Positions 1 through 9,400 of a stretch of DNA of 64,000 bases are shown piece after piece. Within the stretch, counting starts at the first letter, position 1. Each line of letters begins with the position of its first letter. The translations under genes were made by a program, and so were the position numbers. Origin of the DNA: Colwellia sp. Arc7-635 (lineage in GTDB: Bacteria; Pseudomonadota; Gammaproteobacteria; Enterobacterales; Alteromonadaceae); the NCBI RefSeq assembly GCF_003971255.1, contig NZ_CP034660.1, positions 4,030,001 through 4,094,000 on the forward strand. Direction: 5' to 3'. The notes beneath the pieces are model-generated. The model was not told the origin of the DNA, ran no database searches, and saw only the letters and a program-made list of their open reading frames with translations.

Positions 1-589
1 AATAAAAGCACAATTAAAGACGCAACTTGCCATCACCGAACTCTACCCGGTTCATCGCCTAGATAAAATGACATCAGGGTTGATACTGGTCGCTAAAAAT
101 AGCGCGACGGCAAGAGCGTTTCAACAACAGTTTGAACAACACCAAATACAGAAGTACTACCTTGCGATTGCAAAAGGTAAGCCAAAGAAAAAGCAAGGTG
201 TCATTAAAGGTGATATGGAAAAAAGCCGCAGAGGCATGTGGAAATTGCTGAGAACGATGGACAACCCAGCCGTTAGTCAGTTTTTTTCTTATAGCATTGC
301 GCCAAAGCAGCGCCTTTACTTAATCAAGCCACATTCAGGTAAAACCCACCAAATTAGAGTAGCACTTAATAGCATTGGCGTTCCTATATTTGGCGATGCA
401 CTTTATAACAATGTCGAGGATGCCGACCGAGGTTATTTGCACGCTTTTGCGCTAAGCTTTAATCTAAACCAGCAGTCATATCAATATTGCTTAACGCCGC
501 GTCAGGGCAGCGTTTTTAATACTCCGTCAACGCTTGATGTTATCAATAAACTAACACCTCCTTGGCAACAACCATGGCCAGCACTTTAA
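1..589 (+). CDS. RluA-family pseudouridine synthase, 5' end outside window
   Basis: The reading frame is open from base 2 to the TAA at 587-589, so the true start lies left of the window. Translation from base 2 shows the RluA-family active-site motif HRLDKMTSG (bases about 53-79), whose Asp is the catalytic nucleophile that isomerises uridine to pseudouridine in rRNA or tRNA. The conserved C-terminal GKTHQIRVAL block lies near bases 340-370. The visible part has only the catalytic domain; whether an S4 RNA-binding domain precedes it cannot be seen. It resembles the short single-domain members of the family, but the target uridine cannot be assigned. Starting at the internal ATG at 68 would cut through the active site and is wrong. 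Confidence 0.88.
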   Translation, partial: IKAQLKTQLAITELYPVHRLDKMTSGLILVAKNSATARAFQQQFEQHQIQKYYLAIAKGKPKKKQGVIKGDMEKSRRGMWKLLRTMDNPAVSQFFSYSIAPKQRLYLIKPHSGKTHQIRVALNSIGVPIFGDALYNNVEDADRGYLHAFALSFNLNQQSYQYCLTPRQGSVFNTPSTLDVINKLTPPWQQPWPAL

Positions 590-640
590 TGTTAATCCTT
601 TGAAGCACAACGCTGTACTAACACCGTAAAACCAACGTAT

Positions 641-670
641 AAAAAAGGGAGTTATTTAGCTCCCTTTTTT
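641..670. terminator. Bidirectional Rho-independent terminator
   Basis: GGGAG (647-651) pairs with CTCCC (660-664), flanked by A6 on the left and T6 on the right. It can therefore end both the pseudouridine synthase transcript from the left and the convergent transporter gene from the right. Confidence 0.8.
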
Positions 671-695
671 ATGACTAAGCGTTAACGTTATTCGT

Positions 696-2042
696 TTACA
701 GTGAATGCCAGAACACAATCGCAATTGCCGTTGGACAAACAAACTTAGTATACCAAGGCCAAATTTTCCAAAACAATGAGTGTTCGACCATTTCGTTACC
801 TTGTTTAAGCTCAGTAAGAATATCATTACGAAACCAAATCCACCCCGCGAATACACAACACAACATAGCGATAATCGGCTGACCGTATTGCGTGGCTAAT
901 ATCGCCACAAAATCGAGCATAAAGCTGATATTAAAAATAATAACCGCACTTAAAACAAAAATGCCAAGACCAATATAAGTGGTTACTTTTTTACGCTCCA
1001 TATTATGGCGCTCTACCGCATAAGATACGGGTCCTTCCAGCATGGAAATTGAAGAAGTTAGTGCGGCAACAGACATAAGGATAAAAAAGGCTAATGCGAC
1101 ATATAAACCAATACTGCCCATGCTGTTAAACAAGCTAGGTAAAACCGTGAACACTAAGCTTGAGCCTGAGATTAAACTGCCGTCTTCTGCAAATATCGCG
1201 ACACCTTGCGCTTGTGCGACATACATTGATGGAATGATCAGTAGTCCGGCTAAGAATGCGATAGACACATCTATTAAGGTCACTTGTGCGCCTAAGGTAA
1301 CTAAATTTTCTTTTTTAGAGATATAAGAGCCGTAAATCACCATCACACTTGTGCCTAGCGACAATGAGAAAAATGCCTGCCCTAGTGCACTAATTAGTAA
1401 ATCAGGTTCAAGGACACGGCTAATATCAGGGTTTAGATAAGCATTAACGCCTTCTCTAGCGCCTTCTAATGTCATCACGTAAGAAATTAAACCTAACAGT
1501 AAAAAAATCAACAGAGGCATAAGTCGCTTCGACCATTTTTCAATACCGTCTTCAACACCACGGCGAATGATAAAAATAGTCAGAAACATAAACAAAGCAC
1601 AAAAGAATAAATTACGCGGTAATGACTGCGCGATCACCCAATCAGCAGCAGAGTCCACGCCTAACAAGCGAGCAAAGGGCTCTACAGCATACGACATCAT
1701 CCAACCCGCTAAAATGCCATAAAAACTGAGAATTAAAGCAGCACAAATAATGCCACCAAAACCAACAACAAAAGCGAATCGCTTGTGAAAGATAGTACGT
1801 GATATTTTTTGTAGTGACGTTACAGCGTTCGCTTGGCCATATCGACCAATGAGTAGCTCCGCCATAAAAGCGGGATACGCTAAACAAAAGGCAAGTACTA
1901 AATACACCAGTACAAATGCTGCACCACCATTACTTGCGGTTTGTGTTGGAAAACCCCAAATATTACCCAACCCTACGGCAGAACCCGCAGCAGCCATGAT
2001 AAAACCAAAACGAGAACTGAACGCACCTCTAGAAGCAGCCAT
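696..2042 (-). CDS. Sodium-dependent transporter, NSS/SNF family
   Basis: A 448-residue integral membrane protein of the neurotransmitter:sodium symporter family, which couples import of an amino acid or similar small solute to sodium entry across the inner membrane. The N-terminus carries the family signature around residues 10-45, including GSAVGLGNIWGFP followed by the unwound TM1 region and NGGAAF. About eleven hydrophobic helices follow, consistent with the shorter bacterial members. The substrate cannot be read from sequence. The gene stands alone, ends at the bidirectional hairpin at 641-670 and has its promoter in the gap up to 2371. Confidence 0.9.
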   Translation of the reverse strand: MAASRGAFSSRFGFIMAAAGSAVGLGNIWGFPTQTASNGGAAFVLVYLVLAFCLAYPAFMAELLIGRYGQANAVTSLQKISRTIFHKRFAFVVGFGGIICAALILSFYGILAGWMMSYAVEPFARLLGVDSAADWVIAQSLPRNLFFCALFMFLTIFIIRRGVEDGIEKWSKRLMPLLIFLLLGLISYVMTLEGAREGVNAYLNPDISRVLEPDLLISALGQAFFSLSLGTSVMVIYGSYISKKENLVTLGAQVTLIDVSIAFLAGLLIIPSMYVAQAQGVAIFAEDGSLISGSSLVFTVLPSLFNSMGSIGLYVALAFFILMSVAALTSSISMLEGPVSYAVERHNMERKKVTTYIGLGIFVLSAVIIFNISFMLDFVAILATQYGQPIIAMLCCVFAGWIWFRNDILTELKQGNEMVEHSLFWKIWPWYTKFVCPTAIAIVFWHSL

Positions 2043-2371
2043 TTAAAACCATCATTATTATTATTCGAATAAGTTAATTTACTCAAACTATTAGGAAATA
2101 AACAGTGTTTATTGTTAAAAAACGTCATGAAAGCTGTTTTTATGACGTTTCGTCGCGTAAAGATTTAATTACTGGTTAAATTACACTCGATAAGTAGGTT
2201 TTTTGTATTTTTTTAAATTTGTTGTGTACATCTTCGCTTTCAATATTCACATTTGTGCATTCAGTAAAGCGAAAAAAAGAGGCCCAAGCCTCTTTTTTAA
2301 AATAAAATCATAACCTACCTTAACTACCTAGCTAATTAACTACCATGCAGCTTAGAAAGTTGAGCATAGCG
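2043..2371. other. Intergenic region between transporter and yajQ
   Basis: This gap of about 330 bases holds the promoter region of the leftward transporter gene and the terminator of leftward yajQ (2272-2298). It is AT-rich and no credible reading frame or RNA gene is visible. Confidence 0.5.
2272..2298 (-). terminator. Rho-independent terminator of yajQ
   Basis: AGAGGC (2278-2283) pairs with GCCTCT (2288-2293) across a CCAA loop, with A7 before and T6 after. It lies about 75 bases downstream of the yajQ stop on the minus strand. Confidence 0.75.
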
Positions 2372-2854
2372 CTAGTCTTTAAAGTTATTAAACTGAAATG
2401 ACTGCTCTAATTCTGTTTCTCTTAGTAATTGCATCACAGCTTGTAAATCATCACGTTTTTTACCAGTAACACGCACTTGCTCGCCTTGAATAGAAGCCTG
2501 TACTTTTAGTTTGCTGTCTTTAATCAATTTAACTACTTTTTTAGCAACAGGCTGCTCAATGCCCTCTTTGAAGGTCGCTACTTGGCTATAATTACGGCCC
2601 GAGCTTTCAGCGTTACCCAATGTTAATGCTTTAGCATCCACTTTTCTTTTTACTAGTTGTCCACGTAACATATCAGCCATCTGCTTTAGTTGATGATCGG
2701 AATCACCTTTCATAGTAACGGCAGGACTTTTCCATTCAAAGCTCGCTGTGGAGCCACGAAAATCGAAACGAGTGGTGAGTTCGCGAATGGCATTATCAGT
2801 CGCATTTTTTACTTCTTCCAAATTAATTTCGGAAACGATATCCATTGAAGGCAT
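2372..2854 (-). CDS. yajQ: YajQ-family nucleotide-binding protein
   Basis: A 160-residue cytoplasmic protein matching YajQ over its full length (family length about 160-163). It opens with [11 protein letters not shown] and has the two repeated alpha/beta units typical of the fold; FDFRGS (near residues 31-36) and the C-terminal FNNFKD are family marks. Family members bind nucleotides, and some have been shown to bind cyclic di-GMP and act as effectors in gene control. A role as a c-di-GMP receptor here is inference, though the window encodes two diguanylate cyclases. In Escherichia coli yajQ, panE and thiI are also near neighbours. Confidence 0.93.
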   Translation of the reverse strand: MPSMDIVSEINLEEVKNATDNAIRELTTRFDFRGSTASFEWKSPAVTMKGDSDHQLKQMADMLRGQLVKRKVDAKALTLGNAESSGRNYSQVATFKEGIEQPVAKKVVKLIKDSKLKVQASIQGEQVRVTGKKRDDLQAVMQLLRETELEQSFQFNNFKD

Positions 2855-3133
2855 GATGAATCTCTATCTAACTAAAATTAATCATATATTATCAATATAT
2901 GAAATTAATACCAATGCCGAAAATAGTAAACACAGGCTTTAGCACCTAAATATTGTAAAAAACGGTCTGTAACGACATCACCATTTTTACTTTTTATGCT
3001 GTGTTTACAGCACAACAGCAACAAATTAAAGCACTCGAACGACTGACGACCAAACCATCAACATAAAACAACAATGATAGTTTTCAGTGCTTAGCCCTGA
3101 TATGATAAATGGCATCTGTTTTCGCAAAGTACA

Positions 3134-3514
3134 ATGACCAACACCTCAATGAAAAGTCGCTATCACTTATCTATTCTCGCCATTATCATTACTCTATTTT
3201 TTTGCGTCTATTTCTATTCAGCCGACTTTAGAAAACTTGCTTTTCGTAGCACACAAATCGACTCTATTGGGCACATCATTAGCTTTCTTTGTTTAACTTG
3301 GGTCTTGCACAGCATATTAAAACTACCTTTATTTAATACTATGATAACTGTCGCTTTTTATGGGGCATTAACTGAACTAGGTCAATATTACTTAGGTTTT
3401 CGCAGTGCAGAGTTTACTGATTTCATTGCTGATTTAATCGGTATTGCCATTTTTGCTACGATACGTTGGGGCATTTTAATGTACCGTAATCGCTCAAGTA
3501 ATAGGTCATCATGA
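3134..3514 (+). CDS. VanZ-like family membrane protein
   Basis: A 126-residue protein with four predicted membrane helices. The layout resembles the VanZ-like family: an Asp-rich segment after helix 1 (residues about 32-45, with IDSIGHIISF), then GALTELGQYYL and a second polar loop near EFTDFIADLIG. The function of VanZ-like proteins in Gram-negative bacteria is not established. The gene overlaps panE by four bases, so the two are probably translationally coupled. No strong ribosome site distinguishes the ATG at 3134 from one five codons later. Confidence 0.75.
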   Translation: MTNTSMKSRYHLSILAIIITLFFCVYFYSADFRKLAFRSTQIDSIGHIISFLCLTWVLHSILKLPLFNTMITVAFYGALTELGQYYLGFRSAEFTDFIADLIGIAIFATIRWGILMYRNRSSNRSS

Positions 3515-4416
3515 TGAATATTACTATTGTCGGGCAAGGAGCCATCGGTCTGCTTTGGTATCATCAGTTAACAAAAGGCTCAAATAATAATATCAGCTTA
3601 GCTTGCTCGTCTCGATTGCAACTGCCACCACTTGAGACTTATTTTACTGATATCAACAATCAAACAACAAATAGTCGATTAATACTTTCAAATGATGAAA
3701 AGCTAAGCAATGCTGAGCTTATATTGATCTGTGTAAAATCGTACCACCTTGACTCCGTATTAACGTCGCTAGCAAAGAATTTTAATCCGAGTGCGAGTAT
3801 TATTTTTTGCCACAATGGTATGGTCGATGTCGAAAAATTTAAAACTTTGACGCAACCTTACTATGCATTACTGACCACGCATGCCAGTAAAGTTTTGCAG
3901 CCGTTTCATGCTCAGCACACAGGATTAGGACACAATGACTTAGGTTTAATCACAGGTAAGGCTTGCCCAATAAAACAAGAGAGTATGCTACGGGTACTAA
4001 CCAAAGCCTTACCAACGTTAACATTGAGCGATAATATAAAAGAAAAACAATGGTTAAAATTAGCAATCAATTGCATTATCAACCCTATTACTGCAATTGA
4101 TAATATCGATAATGGCCTGATACTCAACGATAAGTACATTGCGCTCATTGATAGCTTACTCGCTGAGATTACTACTATTGCTAGTTATCAAGGTCTTAGC
4201 TTTACGGTTAATGACTTAAGAAATCAAGTATTATCAGTCGCGACAAAAACCACAAAAAATTGCTCATCAATGCGCAGTGATATTATTCAAAAACGTAAAA
4301 CTGAAATTAATTATATCAATGGCTACATTGTTGATTTAGCTAAAAAGCATGGTCTGCCAGCGCCAGAGAATGAAAAGCTAGTGCAACAGATTAATGCCTT
4401 AGAACAACACCTGTAA
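3511..4416 (+). CDS. panE: 2-dehydropantoate 2-reductase
   Basis: A 301-residue NADPH-dependent ketopantoate reductase that makes pantoate for vitamin B5 and coenzyme A. The N-terminus has the Rossmann dinucleotide motif GQGAIG (residues about 8-13). The centre has VKSYHLDSVL, with the lysine of the ICVKSY block that is a family catalytic position, and the helical C-terminal domain has WLKLAINCIINPITAI. Length matches the family. It overlaps the VanZ-like gene (ATGATG at 3511; either ATG could start). A hairpin at 4463-4504 follows. Confidence 0.88.
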   Translation: MMNITIVGQGAIGLLWYHQLTKGSNNNISLACSSRLQLPPLETYFTDINNQTTNSRLILSNDEKLSNAELILICVKSYHLDSVLTSLAKNFNPSASIIFCHNGMVDVEKFKTLTQPYYALLTTHASKVLQPFHAQHTGLGHNDLGLITGKACPIKQESMLRVLTKALPTLTLSDNIKEKQWLKLAINCIINPITAIDNIDNGLILNDKYIALIDSLLAEITTIASYQGLSFTVNDLRNQVLSVATKTTKNCSSMRSDIIQKRKTEINYINGYIVDLAKKHGLPAPENEKLVQQINALEQHL

Positions 4417-4462
4417 CTTGAGCGCAGCACTTAAACGGATTATCAGCATTACCTTTAGACAT

Positions 4463-4504
4463 AAAAAAAGCCCTTAAACAATTCATTGCTTAAGGGCTTT
4501 TTAT
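4463..4504. terminator. Bidirectional Rho-independent terminator between panE and thiI
   Basis: GCCCTTAA (4470-4477) pairs with TTAAGGGC, with an A7 run before and T5 after. The genes converge here, so it can serve both panE and thiI. Confidence 0.8.
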
Positions 4505-4521
4505 TAAATATGTTGTACTGC

Positions 4522-5976
4522 TTAAGGGCGGTAAACTTTCACATTAGTGAAACCAGCACCTAATAAATATAGCGCTTGTAGTTTACTCATCACACCTTGA
4601 TCACAATAAAGTAGATAATCTTTAGACTTATCTAAATCACCAAATTGCGTAGTTAATTTATAAAAGGGTAAATGCATAATTTCTACGCCTTCGATAACTA
4701 ACGGGTTGTCATCTTCTTCTTCTGGGCTACGAATATCGAGTACAATCGCATTGTCAGGAATGTTATCCAGAGTATCAACAGCATGAATTTCTTCTTCGCT
4801 TTCTTTACCGATATCACGAATATCATAAACGCGTGTTTCATTGATAACTTTGTCTAAAACAGAAAAGTCAAAATTCGCTTCTTCAGCTTCAACTTTCGAT
4901 AGCACAGCCTTAACGGTTGGCTTTTTAGAAATAACGCCACAATATTCAGGAATGGTTTTAGCAAAATCTTCGGTACCAATCTTACGGGCTATATCGATAA
5001 TATCTTGTTTATCGTAAGCAACAAGCGGGCGTAAAATTAAAGTTTCGGTAACACGGTCAATAACGTTCAAATTGGTTAGCGTTTGGCTCGATACTTGCCC
5101 TACCGCTTCACCAGTAATTAATGCTTTAATATCCATTTTATCAGCAATTTTAGCTGCGGCGCGCATCATCATACGCTTAAGTACAACACCCATTTGACCA
5201 TTTTCAATGTTTTCAAGAATTTCAGCAACCACAGGTTCAAAATCGACAGCGAAAAACTTCACTTTGTGTGATGCGCCAAACTTGTTCCATAAATAATAGC
5301 TAACTTGCTTAACACCAACTTCGTGCGCAGCGCCGCCTAAATTAAAGAAACAATAGTGTGTGCGGGCACCTTTTTTGATCATTTGATAACTTGCAACACC
5401 TGAATCAAAGCCGCCAGACATTAATGATAAAACGTCTTCCTGAGTAGCGATTGGAAAGCCGCCCATACCTTTATGGCGTTCAGTAACTATAAATAAGTTT
5501 TCGTTTTTAATTTCTAAATAAACCGTCACATCTGGTTTGGTCAATTTAACCCGTGCTGATTCAACTTGTTGATTTAAACCGCCACCAACATATTGTTCAA
5601 CTTTAATCGAATTAAAATCGTGCTTACCTGTACGCTTAACGCGAACACAAAAACTTTTATTTTCGATGTTCTTCGCATGAACAGCTAGAGTTTTTTCATA
5701 AATATCATGAACATCTGTAAAGTCAGTTTGTTGCACTTCAAGGAATGTAGGAATACCTGGAATTGATTTTAACGTATCAATTAATTTTAAGCGGTTTTCT
5801 GGTGTGTTATTGGCAGTGTTAACTTCAATATTGTCCCAGTTCATTCGCGTTGTCACTTGTTCATCAACACGGCGTAAAACATTCTTAATACTAGACTCTA
5901 ATATCTTAGTAAAACGCTTACGCACCGGACGGCTTTTTATGGTAATTTCAGCCTGTAACTTAACAATAAATTTCAT
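4522..5976 (-). CDS. thiI: tRNA 4-thiouridine sulfurtransferase ThiI with rhodanese domain
   Basis: ThiI activates U8 of tRNA with ATP and transfers sulfur to make 4-thiouridine; it also supplies sulfur for the thiazole of thiamine. The protein has an N-terminal ferredoxin-like and THUMP region, a PP-loop ATP site in [10 protein letters not shown], and a C-terminal rhodanese domain with [10 protein letters not shown] and the active-site Cys in YCDQGVMS. The start is placed at the ATG at 5976 ([15 protein letters not shown]), which aligns with the known N-terminus and gives 484 residues. A GTG six codons upstream is less likely. The gene lies beside the motor genes, as in Vibrio and Shewanella. 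Confidence 0.94.
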   Translation of the reverse strand: MKFIVKLQAEITIKSRPVRKRFTKILESSIKNVLRRVDEQVTTRMNWDNIEVNTANNTPENRLKLIDTLKSIPGIPTFLEVQQTDFTDVHDIYEKTLAVHAKNIENKSFCVRVKRTGKHDFNSIKVEQYVGGGLNQQVESARVKLTKPDVTVYLEIKNENLFIVTERHKGMGGFPIATQEDVLSLMSGGFDSGVASYQMIKKGARTHYCFFNLGGAAHEVGVKQVSYYLWNKFGASHKVKFFAVDFEPVVAEILENIENGQMGVVLKRMMMRAAAKIADKMDIKALITGEAVGQVSSQTLTNLNVIDRVTETLILRPLVAYDKQDIIDIARKIGTEDFAKTIPEYCGVISKKPTVKAVLSKVEAEEANFDFSVLDKVINETRVYDIRDIGKESEEEIHAVDTLDNIPDNAIVLDIRSPEEEDDNPLVIEGVEIMHLPFYKLTTQFGDLDKSKDYLLYCDQGVMSKLQALYLLGAGFTNVKVYRP

Positions 5977-6289
5977 TAACAATAATACCCACACTTAGAA
6001 TGGCGCGCATTATATACCCGTTTCACTGTAATATGCAATTTCGGCGCTAATGCTCAGACGAGAATAAATCAACAATAAGATGATTCAACATGACGAATAT
6101 TACAGAGTTTTAAAACCATGCATTTATCCTCGTAAAACGATTAATCCTTAGTCATCAAGTACTAAAAGTTTATCTCTGCTACTTTGAATAACGAAACAAG
6201 GTAGGAAATACATAAAACACAGCGATAAAAAAAGGAGTACACATTTGTACTCCTTAGCATCTCAAATTATCTCAATAGCCTAGTAACGA
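5977..6289. other. Intergenic region between thiI and pomB
   Basis: About 310 bases holding the promoter area of thiI (right next to 5976) and the terminator of pomB (6227-6255). No reading frame or RNA gene is recognisable. Confidence 0.5.
6227..6255 (-). terminator. Rho-independent terminator of pomAB
   Basis: GGAGTAC (6234-6240) pairs with GTACTCC (6247-6253). Read on the minus strand the stem is followed by T7, as expected 35 bases after the pomB stop. Confidence 0.8.
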
Positions 6290-7228
6290 CTATTGGCTAA
6301 TTGAAATGGGTTCGGTTTCTTTCGCTTTACCTTGATTAATCGCAATCTCTACTCGACGGTTTCGACGACGATTTAATCGGTTATTATTAGGCACTAATGG
6401 TCGAGTATCGGCATGACCAACAACAAGTAAGCGAGACTGGTCAAAACCTGGCACTTTAATAATTTCATGGGCAATAGCCACTGCACGCTTACTTGATAAA
6501 TCCCAATTAGAAGTAAATAGCTCAGAATTGATACCTTGATTATCAGTATTACCTGAAATCATGATTTCGCCTGGCACGGTATTTAATAACAAGCCAATTT
6601 CGCGCATGATAGGTTTAAATTGCGGCTGTAAAAATGCAGAGCCTGACGGGAATGAGCCATTTTCACGAATACGAATGATAACTTGCTGACCTAAAGATTC
6701 TAATTCGATAGCGCCATCTTGGATTTGTTGTTCTAATTGTTCAGCAATTTTTTTCACCAGCTCATTCACTTGCTCTTGTGAAGCTTGCTCTAACTCATCT
6801 TTCGCTTTTTGCATCGCCTCTGCCGACATTTCATCAGCCGTACTTTGTGACTGCCCACCACGTTCAGTGCCGCGCTGCTCTTGACGACCACCCGCTGAAG
6901 TTTCATCACCGGCTTGAAATTCCAACATTTGTTGGGTCATTTCCATGGTTTGCTGCTGAATAACTTCAATAGGTGTTGGTTCTGGTTTACCTGGGCGAAA
7001 CTCTTGCGCAATAATGCTAGTACCCTTGGGGATATCTTTTACTTCTATCTTATTTTGGACACCAAAAGCGAATTTCATTGAACCCGCTATTTGCTTAAAC
7101 TTTAAGACATCCATTTCAGAAAACGACAAAAGTAAGACGAAGAAACACATCAGCAACGACATTAAGTCGGCGAATGTTCCCATCCATGCCGGTAGCCCAG
7201 GAGGTGGACATTTACATTTATCAGCCAT
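6290..7228 (-). CDS. pomB: Flagellar stator protein PomB (MotB family, sodium type)
   Basis: A 312-residue inner-membrane stator subunit. A single membrane helix near residues 16-38 carries the ion-binding Asp21 in GTFADLMSLLMCFF. A charged linker follows with Gln/Glu-rich low-complexity sequence (about residues 85-160), then an OmpA/MotB peptidoglycan-binding domain with SGNTDNQG, GHADTRP and NRRRNRRVEI. With PomA it forms the ion channel that drives the flagellar motor. Sodium rather than proton coupling is inferred from the PomB-like N-terminus, the PomA partner and the thiI/xseB context seen in Vibrio. It follows pomA by 12 bases. Confidence 0.92.
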   Translation of the reverse strand: MADKCKCPPPGLPAWMGTFADLMSLLMCFFVLLLSFSEMDVLKFKQIAGSMKFAFGVQNKIEVKDIPKGTSIIAQEFRPGKPEPTPIEVIQQQTMEMTQQMLEFQAGDETSAGGRQEQRGTERGGQSQSTADEMSAEAMQKAKDELEQASQEQVNELVKKIAEQLEQQIQDGAIELESLGQQVIIRIRENGSFPSGSAFLQPQFKPIMREIGLLLNTVPGEIMISGNTDNQGINSELFTSNWDLSSKRAVAIAHEIIKVPGFDQSRLLVVGHADTRPLVPNNNRLNRRRNRRVEIAINQGKAKETEPISISQ

Positions 7229-7240
7229 AATGTACTCCCG

Positions 7241-8005
7241 TTATTCTTCGGTTGTATTAACAGCTCGCTTACCTTCAGCAAGATAATTTTTCAGCAGGCC
7301 TTCAATGACGCGTGGATTTTGACCGTCTTGAATACCGAGTACTGCATCCAGTACTAATTCTTGATTCATTTTTTCTTCTGCCATACGTAATTTTAATTTG
7401 TTGGCAATTGGAATGGCAATAACATTGGCTAAAAAGGCGCCATATAAAGTGGTTAGTAGTGCTACTGCCATGGCTAGGCCAATCGCTTTCGGATCATCCA
7501 TATTTGACAGCATGGCAACCAAACCAATCAAGGTACCAATCATGCCCATAGCGGGAGCAACATCAGCTAACGCCATCATCATATTAGAGCCAGTCTCATG
7601 ACGCTCTGTCGTGAGATCAATATCCTTTTGCATGGTTGCTCGCACAACATCAGCATCATGGCCATCAACGAGCATATCAACACCTTTCTGCATAAATGCA
7701 TTTGATATTTCAGCTTCTTCCAAGGCTAAAAAACCACCTTTACGTGCTGCGTCAGCCATTTCAACCGATTTTTCAATTAATTCTTCAGGCTTTTCTAATT
7801 TAAACATGAAGGATTTGCCGATAATTTTCCCGATACCGAAGAACTGTCCGAGATTATAATTGGATAAGACAACAAAGATTGAGCCACCAAATACAATGAT
7901 CACTGATTGCATATCGACAAACATGCTAATGTCACCAGCGAGCAACATTGCCATCACCAGTAGCCCTATTGCACCAACTATGCCTATTAACGTTGCTAAA
8001 TCCAC
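7241..8005 (-). CDS. pomA: Flagellar stator protein PomA (MotA family, sodium type)
   Basis: A four-helix inner-membrane stator subunit that partners PomB and contacts the rotor through its cytoplasmic loop. The start is set at the GTG at 8005: a strong GGAGG ribosome site (8011-8015) lies five bases upstream, and the protein then begins (M)DLATLIGIVG, like known PomA, at 254 residues. A longer TTG start at 8017 would overlap the ribosome site. The C-terminal half has the conserved APAMGMIGTLIGLV helix followed by the GLAMAVALLTTLYG helix. The gene begins a two-gene operon with pomB. Confidence 0.92.
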   Translation of the reverse strand: MDLATLIGIVGAIGLLVMAMLLAGDISMFVDMQSVIIVFGGSIFVVLSNYNLGQFFGIGKIIGKSFMFKLEKPEELIEKSVEMADAARKGGFLALEEAEISNAFMQKGVDMLVDGHDADVVRATMQKDIDLTTERHETGSNMMMALADVAPAMGMIGTLIGLVAMLSNMDDPKAIGLAMAVALLTTLYGAFLANVIAIPIANKLKLRMAEEKMNQELVLDAVLGIQDGQNPRVIEGLLKNYLAEGKRAVNTTEE

Positions 8006-8010
8006 AAATG

Positions 8011-8015
8011 CCTCC
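8011..8015 (-). promoter_or_regulatory. Ribosome binding site that fixes the pomA GTG start
   Basis: Perfect GGAGG on the minus strand, five bases before the GTG at 8005. It argues against the longer TTG-initiated form. Confidence 0.7.
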
Positions 8016-8240
8016 AATAAATTTTCTTTGATGTACCCGCTATCATGATAATACCTGATGAATTGCTGTTTCGCGAATACTTATATTTTTCATAGTTCCA
8101 CTATTATCGCCCATATTGTCAATAACTTAACAAGGGAGTGATATTATTTAACAGATAGGTTCAAATTCATCATTAATTGACCCAGCGCTCTAGCTAAGGT
8201 AAGTTTGCGCCTAGAGTTCATATCACGCTAAAAAAAGCCC

Positions 8241-8495
8241 ATGGCCAGAAAAAAAATTGAAAATTTAAGCTTCGAAGAATCATTAGTTGAATTAGAAACA
8301 ATAGTGCAAAATTTAGAACAAGGTGATCTTAACCTTGAAGATTCTATGACCTTATTCGAGCGCGGACTGCACCTAAGCCAACATAATCAAGAAAAGCTTA
8401 AAGGTGCCGAGCAACAGATCAACATTTTGCTAGCCAAAAACGGTCAAACACAATTAGAAAAATTTACCGCCGATGAGACTTCCAGTAGTGACTAA
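8241..8495 (+). CDS. xseB: Exodeoxyribonuclease VII small subunit
   Basis: An 84-residue cytoplasmic protein matching XseB: FEESLVELETIVQNLEQGDL near residues 11-30 and SMTLFERGL near 36-44, forming a helical hairpin. Several copies bind one XseA to make exonuclease VII, which degrades single-stranded DNA. It heads the xseB-ispA-dxs operon and overlaps the next gene, the usual arrangement in gammaproteobacteria. Confidence 0.94.
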   Translation: MARKKIENLSFEESLVELETIVQNLEQGDLNLEDSMTLFERGLHLSQHNQEKLKGAEQQINILLAKNGQTQLEKFTADETSSSD

Positions 8496-9378
8496 ACTTG
8501 CAAATATTGATGATGTACAAGCGCGCATTGACCATTATTTAACAGAAAAGCTAACCAGCTTACCTGTCAACGACGAAATACTATTAGCCGCTATGCGCTA
8601 TGGTCTACTTATTGGTGGCAAACGCATGCGCCCTTATTTAGCTTACATTACCGGTACAGCGTTAGATGCAGAACAAAATGATATTGATGGTGTAGCTGCT
8701 GCAATAGAATGCATTCATGCTTATTCATTATTGCACGATGATTTACCTGCAATGGATGATGATGATTTACGCCGTGGTCAACCAACTTGTCACAAAGCTT
8801 TTGATGAGGCGACCGCCATTCTCGCAGGTGATAGTTTACAAACCTTAGCTTTTGATATTATTGCTAACCATAAGTTTTCTGCGGCCGTGGACAATAAACG
8901 TATTAATTTATTACGCTATCTCATTGATGCTGCGGGTTATCAAGGCATGTGTGGTGGCCAAGCATTAGATTTAGCGGCTACCGATAAAACGATTTCTCTA
9001 GTAGAGTTAGAAAATCTACATTCTTTAAAAACTGGCGCACTGCTAGAAGCTTCGGTGATGATGGCAGCAGAATGCAGTACTAAAGCAAGTAAATTCGATA
9101 AAGTACAATTAGCAAAATATGCTAAACTTATCGGCTTAGCTTACCAAGTACGCGATGATATAATCGATATAACGTCTACCGAAGAAGAACTCGGTAAACC
9201 GGCAGGCTCAGACCTAGCAGCTAATAAAAGTACTTATCCTGCGTTGTTGGGTTTACAAGGCGCACAAGAAAAAGCAGAAAACTTATATCAACAAGCGCTT
9301 CAAGCTTTAACCACTTTGCCCTACAATACACAAAGCTTGTCCGATTTTGCGACTTTCATTGTTAGTCGCAAGCATTAA
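8473..9378 (+). CDS. ispA: Farnesyl diphosphate synthase (geranyltranstransferase)
   Basis: A 301-residue all-helical prenyltransferase that condenses IPP with DMAPP and GPP to give farnesyl diphosphate, the precursor of quinone side chains and undecaprenol. The first Asp-rich motif is DDLPAMDDDDLRRG (near residue 93) and the second is DDIID (near residue 230). The chain-length region before the first motif reads AIECIHAYSLLH. The ATG at 8473 overlaps xseB by 23 bases. A GTG at 8488 is a possible later start, so the N-terminus is uncertain by five residues. Confidence 0.93.
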   Translation: MRLPVVTKLANIDDVQARIDHYLTEKLTSLPVNDEILLAAMRYGLLIGGKRMRPYLAYITGTALDAEQNDIDGVAAAIECIHAYSLLHDDLPAMDDDDLRRGQPTCHKAFDEATAILAGDSLQTLAFDIIANHKFSAAVDNKRINLLRYLIDAAGYQGMCGGQALDLAATDKTISLVELENLHSLKTGALLEASVMMAAECSTKASKFDKVQLAKYAKLIGLAYQVRDDIIDITSTEEELGKPAGSDLAANKSTYPALLGLQGAQEKAENLYQQALQALTTLPYNTQSLSDFATFIVSRKH

Positions 9379-9400
9379 TATTTAAACTTAATAGAATAAT